The notes under the pieces are model-generated. The model saw nothing but the letters and a program-made list of their open reading frames with translations. It did no database searches and was not told where the DNA came from. The position numbers and the translations under genes were made by a program. A DNA stretch of 32,615 nt from Planctomycetota bacterium. GTDB lineage: Bacteria > Planctomycetota > UBA1135 > UBA2386. The stretch is from positions 1-32,615 of the forward strand of contig JAQCBR010000039.1 of assembly GCA_027621295.1 (NCBI GenBank). The letters are read 5' to 3'. Positions 8,842 through 15,187 of this stretch are shown here, in pieces. Position 1 is the first letter of the stretch. Each line of letters opens with the position of its first letter.

Positions 8842-9885
8842 TCAGCCCTGGAATCCCCGCGCCAGACGCTCGAACTCCCGCTGCTCGGCCGCCGTCAGTG
8901 CAGCGGGACCGCCCACCCCCCCTGCGGGCGCATCGGGCAACCCGCGCACCTGCCGCAGGGCCTCCCCCACCGCGGCGCGGACCGCAACGGAGTCGGCGGG
9001 GTCGATGCACGAGACCTCGACGCAGTCGACCTCGCCCGGGACGACCCAGGACGCACGGCCCAGGTCACTCTTGGTGCGCACGACGAGAGCCGCCCGGGGG
9101 ACGAGCTCCTCCTCGACTTCTCCCCACGGGAACGATCCGTCGACGACCAGCAGCACGACGCCCTCGGCCAACGCCTCGAGCGTCCGTCGCTGGGCCTGGA
9201 CGTCGAGCGCGTCGACCGCGTCGCCGAGGCCGGCGGTATCGACGAGGCGGTAGGGATAGCCGGAGAGGACGACAGCTTCCCGGACCGGATCCCTCGTCAG
9301 CCCCGGGCTCGCACCGGTCAAAGCACGCTCGCGGAACGCCAGCCGATTGAGCAGCGTCGACTTGCCTGCGTTCTGTCGCCCGACGAGCACGCAGGTCGCA
9401 GGCTCGGCGAGCGCGCGGGCCACGAGCGTTCGACCCCGGGCAGCAGCCACCGCGGCGTCGCGGTCGGGACCCTCGAGCATCCGGAGCCCCGCGCAGAGCG
9501 CGGGGAAGCCTCCGCAGGCCCTCTGCTCGAGCGCGAGCGCCAGCTGGGTCGGATGCACGGCCTCGCGGAGCAGCAGCTCTGCGGGATCTGCGGCCTCCTC
9601 CTCGGCAAACCCGCCGACCGCTCGCTCCACCGCGGCGAGCACGCCGGGAGAACCGTGGAGGTGCAGCTCGAGACGCTCGGCTCCGGGATGCTCGACGCGC
9701 AGCGCCTGGTCGATGATGGCCCCATCACCTGCGAGGACGCGGACCAGACGGATCGGCCCTCCGCCCGGGTCCTGGAGGAGCGCGGACAGCGCAGCGTCGC
9801 GGTCGACGCCCGTGACTTCGACCACGGCCACCCCGCCCTCACCGGCAGGAGTCAGCAGTCGGAAGCGTGCGTCGCGTCCAGCCAT
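8842..9885 (-). CDS. MnmE-like GTPase, shortened and lacking the C-terminal cysteine motif
   Basis: The 347-residue protein has the layout of MnmE (TrmE) in reduced form. A short N-terminal domain contains LLTPAGEGGVAVVEVTG (10-26), matching the tetrahydrofolate-binding domain start of MnmE, and ELHLHGSPGVL (73-83). A helical stretch follows. The G domain has G1 GRQNAGKST (169-177), G2 Thr197 in GLTRDP, G3 DTAG (216-219) and G4 TKSD (271-274). MnmE is about 450 residues and ends in C-[IL]-G-K, which supplies the catalytic Cys for tRNA wobble-uridine modification. This protein ends in LARGFQG instead. It may therefore be a ribosome- or tRNA-associated GTPase that has lost, or never had, the modification chemistry. 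The start ATG is supported by GAGGGG 7 nt upstream. It overlaps the coaX 3' end by 34 bp. Confidence 0.8.
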   Translation of the reverse strand: MAGRDARFRLLTPAGEGGVAVVEVTGVDRDAALSALLQDPGGGPIRLVRVLAGDGAIIDQALRVEHPGAERLELHLHGSPGVLAAVERAVGGFAEEEAADPAELLLREAVHPTQLALALEQRACGGFPALCAGLRMLEGPDRDAAVAAARGRTLVARALAEPATCVLVGRQNAGKSTLLNRLAFRERALTGASPGLTRDPVREAVVLSGYPYRLVDTAGLGDAVDALDVQAQRRTLEALAEGVVLLVVDGSFPWGEVEEELVPRAALVVRTKSDLGRASWVVPGEVDCVEVSCIDPADSVAVRAAVGEALRQVRGLPDAPAGGVGGPAALTAAEQREFERLARGFQG

Positions 9886-10610
9886 CGAAGCCCCTCGTGG
9901 ATCAGGTCCGGCACGTGCGTGAATCCGCTTCCTCCCAGCGCCAGCAGCGCCTCCGCCTCGCCGCCGGTCAGCACGCGCACGGCTCCCTCGAGCCCGGACG
10001 CCGACGCGAGCCGCTCCGACACGGCTTCCACCATCCGAACGAAACCCTGTCCGACGCCGATCCGCACCGCGTCCTCGGTGGTCACTGCGGGAAAGCCCAC
10101 CGGCGCGCAGAAGTCGAACCGTGGCAGCGCGGGCGCACGCGCGTGCAGCCCGAGCGACATCGTCGTCAGACCAGCCCCGATCGAACCGCCGAGGAACTCA
10201 CCCGCCGCGCTCACGAGGTTGCAGGTCCACGCCGTGCCGCAGTCGACGACGATCGCGTCGCCGAACCGACGCCATGCGGCGACCGCGCCCACCCAGCGGT
10301 CCGCGCCGAGCGAGGCTGGACGCGGGTATCGGACGGCGAGCGGGCATCGCAGGTCCTCGCCTGCCGCACGGATCACCAGCCCCTGCCGGGCGAAGCGCGC
10401 GCGGAGAGACTCGACCGCACCTGGAACGACGCTGACGACCGCGATGCGGTCCGGGACCTGCCCCTGGAGGAATCCTTCGAGCTCGACCTCGTCGGCGAGA
10501 CGCTCCCGCCGCGTGCCCTCAGGGCCGACGAGCATGCAGTCGAGCGTCGAGTTGCCGCGGTCGATCGTCAGCAGACGAAGGCCGCGGACGGATGGGTCAC
10601 GCGCGCTCAC
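9852..10610 (-). CDS. coaX: Type III pantothenate kinase
   Basis: Phosphorylates pantothenate with ATP, the first step of coenzyme A synthesis. The 252-residue length fits the family. Diagnostic motifs are DRGNS (17-21, the D-x-GN-S/T phosphate loop), LGADRW (101-106, the GADR pantothenate-site motif), DCGTAWTCN (123-131) and GGSIGAGL (141-148). Type III enzymes belong to the ASKHA fold and are usually insensitive to CoA feedback (family knowledge). The start is GTG at 10610, overlapping the upstream stop as GTGA, so translation is probably coupled to the GspC-like gene. The 3' end overlaps the MnmE-like gene by 34 bp. Confidence 0.93.
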   Translation of the reverse strand: MSARDPSVRGLRLLTIDRGNSTLDCMLVGPEGTRRERLADEVELEGFLQGQVPDRIAVVSVVPGAVESLRARFARQGLVIRAAGEDLRCPLAVRYPRPASLGADRWVGAVAAWRRFGDAIVVDCGTAWTCNLVSAAGEFLGGSIGAGLTTMSLGLHARAPALPRFDFCAPVGFPAVTTEDAVRIGVGQGFVRMVEAVSERLASASGLEGAVRVLTGGEAEALLALGGSGFTHVPDLIHEGLRWLDATHASDC

Positions 10611-11779
10611 CGGTCATTCGGCATCACGTAGCTGCGCGTGATCGTCTGACCCGTCGGGGTCAGGAACTGCCCCTCGAACGTCCGCACGCCGCGGTTGTAG
10701 AGCTGCTTGCCGACACGGATCGCCTCGGTCTTGCCGCTGACCGGCTGGCCGTTCAGCGAGATCAGGATCTCGCCCTCCCGCACGCCGAAGCGGTCGTAGC
10801 CGGGCGCGAGCTTGGTGATACGGACGCCGCGCGTCGATCCGCTGCGGCTGCGGTAGTCGGCAGTGCCGACGTCCTGGTTGAACACGCGCTCCGGGTCGTC
10901 GCGGAACAAAGTTCGATCCTGCGAGCCGATGTGGAACTCGTTGGCTCCCACTTCGGTCGTGCGCTCGTTCGCGACCCAGCCCGAGGTGTCGGTGCCGGCG
11001 TCCGGCTCGGTTCCGGCGCGCACCTCGTTCGGAGTCGCCTCGACGCCGAGGCCTTCCGCGAGCTTCCGCAGCACGTCCTGGGGCAGCTCGAGCGCCTCGG
11101 GGTAGAGCCGCTCCTCCTTCCGCTCTTCGACCGGGATCTTCGGGTCCTCACGGACGAAGACCGCGTGGTCAGGTTCGACGCGGACGAGGCGGACGTGCTC
11201 GTAGGGCTTCCAGAGCACGTCGTCGATCGCGACGTGGTGCACGGGCCCGAGGCTGTCCCCGTAGGTGGGCATGCGCGGCTGACGGGTCGGTCGACCGGGA
11301 ACGGCATCCCCTCCGGGACCGGACGCCGCGACGGTCAGGTCCGCCGGGATCTCGACGTTCGCAGACGGCTTGTAGCGCACGACGATGCGGGACGAGCCCC
11401 CGGCGGCTACGACCGCCGTCAGCACGAAGATGTCCTCGAGCGGGGTCTGCGGCACGACGACGGGGACGTCGGGAACGTCCGGGGTCGTCTCCTGCGTCGG
11501 CGGAGGCGGCGGGAGCGCGCCGTTGAAGTTCGCATCCCGGAGCGCGTCCCAGAACGCGCGGTTCGACGCGTAGTCGGGCCCGACCGACACCTTGCCGGCG
11601 CTCTCGGCCCCCTGCGCGAGCTTCGCGAGGAACCGGTCGCGGTTCGCTTCCCGCTCCGCCTTGCGCTGGGTCTCGTCCTTACCCTCGACGACGAGGGCCT
11701 GGTAGAACTGCCAGCCGCTGCCTGCGAGCAGGCCCAGGATGGCGACATGGAGCAGCAGGTGGATCGGGAGCCTGTTCAT
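10607..11779 (-). CDS. GspC-like membrane-anchored PDZ protein
   Basis: The 390-residue protein has a short cytoplasmic N-terminus and one membrane helix at about residues 5-25. A charged helical segment (DETQRKAEREANRDRFLAKL) and a proline-rich linker (PPPPPTQ) follow. The middle part (about 110-230) is beta-rich, with FVLTAVVAAGGSSRIVV in the place where GspC has its homology region. The last ~95 residues look like a PDZ domain: GVRITKLAPGYDRFGVREGE, then ISLNGQPV. That is the layout of GspC/PulC, which links the inner-membrane platform to the secretin in type II secretion. No other gsp gene adjoins it, but the pilT-type ATPase is directly upstream. It may therefore serve the pilus or secretion machine encoded here. 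The central region is longer than in GspC, and identity to that family is inferred from architecture. Start ATG at 11779 lacks a ribosome site. Confidence 0.7.
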   Translation of the reverse strand: MNRLPIHLLLHVAILGLLAGSGWQFYQALVVEGKDETQRKAEREANRDRFLAKLAQGAESAGKVSVGPDYASNRAFWDALRDANFNGALPPPPPTQETTPDVPDVPVVVPQTPLEDIFVLTAVVAAGGSSRIVVRYKPSANVEIPADLTVAASGPGGDAVPGRPTRQPRMPTYGDSLGPVHHVAIDDVLWKPYEHVRLVRVEPDHAVFVREDPKIPVEERKEERLYPEALELPQDVLRKLAEGLGVEATPNEVRAGTEPDAGTDTSGWVANERTTEVGANEFHIGSQDRTLFRDDPERVFNQDVGTADYRSRSGSTRGVRITKLAPGYDRFGVREGEILISLNGQPVSGKTEAIRVGKQLYNRGVRTFEGQFLTPTGQTITRSYVMPNDR

Positions 11780-11791
11780 CGGCGGGCTCGG

Positions 11792-11797
11792 AGTCTA
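11792..11797 (-). promoter_or_regulatory. -10-like box TAGACT before the GspC-like gene
   Basis: The minus-strand context GCGCTAGACTCCGAG matches the box before pyrB. Twelve bases separate it from the ATG and no Shine-Dalgarno is visible, so a leaderless transcript is possible. The -35 side is weak. Confidence 0.4.
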
Positions 11798-11931
11798 GCG
11801 CGGCAACGACGCCAACGCAGCGACGAGGCGGCCGCGTTGGACGGAGACGAGGCGCGGATCTTCCCACCCGAGGCGGAACCCACCGTGTGAAATCCCCGGG
11901 TTCCGGCACGTCGCCCGGAGCGCGGACCGCA

Positions 11932-13062
11932 TCAGGGCGACCGGCGCAGGCCAGTCGGGGCGAGATCCGACATCGTGGTCTTGCCGCCCTGCGTGATCCC
12001 ACGCATCTGCATCTTGAGCTCTTCGGGGTTGTCCGAGGCCGCCAGCGCGTCGTCGAGCGAGATGTTCCCCGCTTCGAACAGACGGCTCAGCGACTGGTTG
12101 AACGTCATCGTGCCGTAGTAGGAGCCCTCGGCGAGGGCCTTCGGCAGCATCCGCGTGTCCCCGGACTGGAGGAGCTCCCGCACCGTCGGCGTGTTCATCA
12201 TCATCTCGACCGCGGGCACCATCCCGACGCCCTCACGCGCCTTGATCAGACGCATCGAGACGACCCCCGCCAGGTTCAGCGCCAGCTGGAGCCGGATCAG
12301 GTCGTGCTGGTGCGGCGGGAAGAACGAGATGATCCGCTCGACGGTCTGCACCGCGTTGACCGTGTGCAGCGTCGAGAACACGAGGTGCCCGGTCTCCGCC
12401 GCGTTGATCGCTGCGGCGACCGTCTCCTGGTCGCGCATCTCGCCGATCAGGATCACGTCCGGCGACTGGCGCATCGCCTGACGGATCGCCTGGGCGAAGG
12501 ACGGGGCGTCCGTGCCGATCTCGCGCTGGTTGACGATCGAGAAGCGATCCTCGTAGAGGAACTCGATCGGGTCCTCGATCGTGATGATGTGCTTCTGCGC
12601 GTTCCGATTGACGTACTCGATCATCGAAGCGAGCGTCGTCGACTTGCCGGAGCCCGCAGTCCCGGTCGCGAGGACGAGACCGCGCGTCAGCGAGCTCAGC
12701 TTCTTCAGCGGCTGGACCGGCAGGTTGAGGTCCTTGAACGACGGGATCTCCGTGTTGATCCGACGGAACACGAAGCCGAGCTCCCCGGTCTGCCGGAACG
12801 CGTTGCCGCGGAACCGACCGACCCCCACGACATCGAGCGCGAAGTCGGTCGCACCGAGCTCGCGGAACTCCTTCATCCCGCGCTCGCCGACGATGGCGCC
12901 GAGATACTGCTCGAGCGCCGCCTGGGTCATCGGGTCGTCCCCGAGGAAGCGGATCACGCCCGACATGCGGATCGCAGGACAGCTGCCCGACCTGAGGATC
13001 AGGTCGGAAGCGCCTTCCTTGACCATGATGCGCAGGAACTCTTCGATCGGCGGATGGTTCAC
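11932..13062 (-). CDS. pilT: Type IV pilus retraction ATPase (PilT/PilU family)
   Basis: A 376-residue cytoplasmic hexameric ATPase that powers pilus retraction. Walker A is GTAGSGKST (134-142, Lys140). Then come the Asp box IITIEDPIEFLYED, Walker B DVILIGEMRDQET and the His box TGHLVFSTLHT. The AMRQSPD stretch, FFPPHQHDLIR and a tail VVSMRLI recall PilU as much as PilT; the usual Q of VSQ-x-L is replaced by M. The start is GTG at 13062, supported by GAGG 9 nt upstream. It lies 160 bp after obg and 152 bp before the GspC-like gene, away from pilMNOQ about 5 kb upstream. Assignment to PilT rather than PilU is uncertain. Confidence 0.93.
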   Translation of the reverse strand: MNHPPIEEFLRIMVKEGASDLILRSGSCPAIRMSGVIRFLGDDPMTQAALEQYLGAIVGERGMKEFRELGATDFALDVVGVGRFRGNAFRQTGELGFVFRRINTEIPSFKDLNLPVQPLKKLSSLTRGLVLATGTAGSGKSTTLASMIEYVNRNAQKHIITIEDPIEFLYEDRFSIVNQREIGTDAPSFAQAIRQAMRQSPDVILIGEMRDQETVAAAINAAETGHLVFSTLHTVNAVQTVERIISFFPPHQHDLIRLQLALNLAGVVSMRLIKAREGVGMVPAVEMMMNTPTVRELLQSGDTRMLPKALAEGSYYGTMTFNQSLSRLFEAGNISLDDALAASDNPEELKMQMRGITQGGKTTMSDLAPTGLRRSP

Positions 13063-13222
13063 GGTTTGGACCTCTACGGTCCTATCGGCCCGAGGACGGA
13101 CCGGACGTGAACGCCGGTTCCCTCTCCGGGACCCGGGCTGCGATGGCTGCCGGAGCCGCTCGCCCGTGCACGACCGCCCGGGGAGCCGCCGACGCGCGGT
13201 TCGCGGGGTTCGCCGCGGTCCG

Positions 13223-14206
13223 TCAGGGGAGCAGTCGACGGAGATAGGCGAGCAGCTCGGCCAGACCGTCCCGCGTCGCGGACGAGATCGCCACGGTCAC
13301 ATCCCCCGATCCGGTCGCCAGCTCCTCCGCACGGGCCCGCGAATCGTCGTCCTCGACCTTGGTTGCGACCAGGAGTCGCGGCCGGGCCGCGAGCTCGGGC
13401 GAGTAGCCGCGGAGCTCGTCGAGCACGACGCGCCTCGCCTCCAGGGGCTCCAGTTCCGCGGTCGCCGAGCAGTCGACCAGGTGCACGAGCGCCCGCGTCC
13501 GCTCGACGTGCTTGAGGAACTGCACGCCCAGCCCCTTCCCTTCGTGGGCGCCCTCGATCAGACCGGGGATGTCCGCGACCACGAGGCTCGCGCCATCACC
13601 GAACGGCACGATCCCGAGATGGGGTTCGAGCGTGGTGAACGGATAGGCGGCGATCTTCGGGCGCGCCCGGGACAGGGTCGACAGCAGCGTCGACTTGCCC
13701 GCGTTCGGCAGCCCCACCAGACCGACGTCGGCGATCAGCCGGAGCGACAGGCGGACGCGCCGCTCCTCGCCTGGCTGACCTTCTTCGGCCTGACGGGGCG
13801 CGCGATTCGTCGAAGTCGCGAATCGGGCGTTGCCCTTGCCCCCCTTCCCGCCGCGGACCACGACGAACTCGTCGCCCGGCGTCTTGAGGTCGCGCAGCAC
13901 GTTGCCGCGATCGGCGTCGAGAACGACGGTCCCGACCGGGACATCGAGGACGAGATCCTCGGCCGACCGGCCGGTCATGTTCGAACCGCCGCCCGGCTGG
14001 CCGTTCTTCGCGGGGAACGTTGGCTGCCCGACGAGGTGGTAGAGGGTGTTCTCGTGCGGCGAGGTCCGGAAGACCACGTCGCCGCCTGCGCCACCGTCAC
14101 CGCCGTCGGGGCCTCCCCGCGTGATGAACTTCTCGCGGTGGAACGACACGCAGCCGTCCCCGCCCTTGCCACCGCGGACCCAGAACTCGATTTCGTCGAC
14201 GAACAT
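13223..14206 (-). CDS. obg: Obg/CgtA GTPase
   Basis: An essential GTPase in 50S ribosome assembly and stress signalling. The start chosen is ATG at 14206 (MFVDEIEFWV), with AAGG 7 nt upstream. An alternative 10 codons further out adds residues not seen in the family. The N-terminal Obg fold has its glycine-rich loops (GGKGGDG near the start, GGPDGGDGGAGGD, RGGKGGKGNARF). The G domain follows, with GLPNAGKST (Lys171), DIPGLIEGA and ATKVEDD in the NKxD place. At 327 residues it is the short form without a C-terminal OCT domain. It follows rplU-rpmA, the common bacterial order, with a 274-bp gap. Confidence 0.96.
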   Translation of the reverse strand: MFVDEIEFWVRGGKGGDGCVSFHREKFITRGGPDGGDGGAGGDVVFRTSPHENTLYHLVGQPTFPAKNGQPGGGSNMTGRSAEDLVLDVPVGTVVLDADRGNVLRDLKTPGDEFVVVRGGKGGKGNARFATSTNRAPRQAEEGQPGEERRVRLSLRLIADVGLVGLPNAGKSTLLSTLSRARPKIAAYPFTTLEPHLGIVPFGDGASLVVADIPGLIEGAHEGKGLGVQFLKHVERTRALVHLVDCSATAELEPLEARRVVLDELRGYSPELAARPRLLVATKVEDDDSRARAEELATGSGDVTVAISSATRDGLAELLAYLRRLLP

Positions 14207-14355
14207 CAGCGAGCCTTGCGATTGGACCGCGCACATCGGTCATGCCCGCTCGAAGGTCTTGGGGCGGATCCCAGCGGATGGGAGCGCCCACAGCCGTCAC
14301 CCTGCCGGGCCATGCTGCGGGCGGGCAGCCGCGCGAGATGCGCCGGCCTGCGGAG

Positions 14356-14375
14356 CGCCGGTCTTCGGACCGGCG
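14356..14375 (-). other. 8-bp hairpin with TTCG/CGAA loop between rpmA and obg
   Basis: A perfect inverted repeat, CGCCGGTC and GACCGGCG, is separated by four bases. On the plus strand the loop reads TTCG closed by C-G, the very stable tetraloop form; in the minus-strand transcript of these genes it reads CGAA. There is no T-tract. It could be a transcript-stability element or an attenuator between L27 and obg. Confidence 0.45.
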
Positions 14376-14429
14376 TCACGGCTCGGTCACCGGCCGGACT
14401 GCGCCGATCCCGGCCGATCGGCACCGCCG

Positions 14430-14461
14430 GTGAACGGCACCGTGAGTGAACGGAACCGTGA
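14430..14461. repeat. Tandem 16-bp direct repeat after rpmA
   Basis: Two adjacent copies, GTGAACGGCACCGTGA (14430-14445) and GTGAACGGAACCGTGA (14446-14461), differ at one base. They lie in the rpmA-obg gap just past the rpmA 3' hairpin. Confidence 0.75.
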
Positions 14462-14462
14462 G

Positions 14463-14477
14463 GAGCGCGGGGCGCTC
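14463..14477 (-). terminator. Hairpin directly after the rpmA stop
   Basis: GAGCGC-GGG-GCGCTC forms a 6-bp stem with a 3-base loop, starting 3 bases past the L27 stop. A second possible stem, CTCGGC/GCCGAG, overlaps the stop codon itself. No U-tract follows, so termination may be partial. Confidence 0.35.
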
Positions 14478-14480
14478 GGC

Positions 14481-14729
14481 TCAGGCCGAGATCGGATCGA
14501 CGTGGACCTTGCGGTTCGACTGGAACCGGACCACGCCGTCGGTGAGCGCGAACAGCGTGTCGTCGTTCGCGCGCTTGACGTTCTTGCCGGGCAGGAACTT
14601 GGTCCCGCACTGGCGGACGATGATGCAGCCAGCGGTCACCGCCTGGCCACCGTAGCGCTTGATGCCGCGGTGCTGGGCGTTGCTGTCGCGGCCGTTCTTG
14701 GTCGAGCCCTGTCCCTTCTTATGCGCCAT
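14481..14729 (-). CDS. rpmA: 50S ribosomal protein L27
   Basis: The 82-residue protein starts [17 protein letters not shown], the conserved N-terminus that reaches the peptidyl-transferase centre. There is no cleavable Firmicutes-type extension. [19 protein letters not shown] is the family core. ATG at 14729 lies inside the end of rplU (11-bp overlap), with GAGG upstream in the rplU coding sequence, so translation is coupled to L21. Confidence 0.98.
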   Translation of the reverse strand: MAHKKGQGSTKNGRDSNAQHRGIKRYGGQAVTAGCIIVRQCGTKFLPGKNVKRANDDTLFALTDGVVRFQSNRKVHVDPISA

Positions 14730-15048
14730 GGATCGCCTCGATCTGGATCTCGGTGTAGCGAGCGCGGAAGCCGGTCTTCTTGCGGCTGTTCTTGCGTCGC
14801 CGGAACTTCTGGATGACGAGCTTCGGGCCCTTGACGTCCTGACGGACGACCTTGGCGGTCACCGAGGCTCCGTCGACGTAGGGCGCGCCGATGCGAGCAC
14901 CTTCGCCGCCTTCACCACCGGTCAGGAGACAGACCTTGTCGAAGGTCACAGCGTCGCCGGGGTTGATCGCGTCCATCAGGTCGATGAGGACGCGGTCACC
15001 GGCGGCGACCCGATACTGTTGGGTCCGGTCTTCTAGAACGGCGTACAT
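14719..15048 (-). CDS. rplU: 50S ribosomal protein L21
   Basis: The 109-residue protein binds 23S rRNA. The family shape is clear: [18 protein letters not shown] at the start, then a beta-barrel with a [15 protein letters not shown] stretch, and the basic RNA-contacting [18 protein letters not shown]. It has a good promoter of its own (15088-15115) with a leader of about 33 nt. It overlaps rpmA by 11 bp. Confidence 0.98.
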   Translation of the reverse strand: MYAVLEDRTQQYRVAAGDRVLIDLMDAINPGDAVTFDKVCLLTGGEGGEGARIGAPYVDGASVTAKVVRQDVKGPKLVIQKFRRRKNSRKKTGFRARYTEIQIEAIHGA

Positions 15049-15087
15049 GGTCTGCTTCGGCTACCAATCCGGGGGAAAGGGCGGAGG

Positions 15088-15115
15088 AGCGTAGCGCCCC
15101 GGAGACCGGAGTCAA
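15088..15115 (-). promoter_or_regulatory. Sigma-70-type promoter of rplU-rpmA
   Basis: On the minus strand -35 TTGACT (15110-15115), a 16-bp spacer and -10 TACGCT (15088-15093) followed by CC. The predicted transcription start is near 15081, about 33 nt before the L21 ATG. This is the best consensus promoter in the window. Confidence 0.7.
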
Positions 15116-15117
15116 GC

Positions 15118-15139
15118 CCGACGGACAATCGCCCGTCGG
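15118..15139 (-). terminator. Hairpin between rne and the rplU promoter
   Basis: A 7-bp stem CCGACGG/CCGTCGG with an 8-base loop lies about 50 nt past the rne stop and just before the rplU -35. It may end or trim the rne transcript. No U-tract is present. Confidence 0.4.
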
Positions 15140-15187
15140 AACCGGGACCGGGTCCAGGGCCCACCGACCGGGCCGGCCCCCGGCCCG

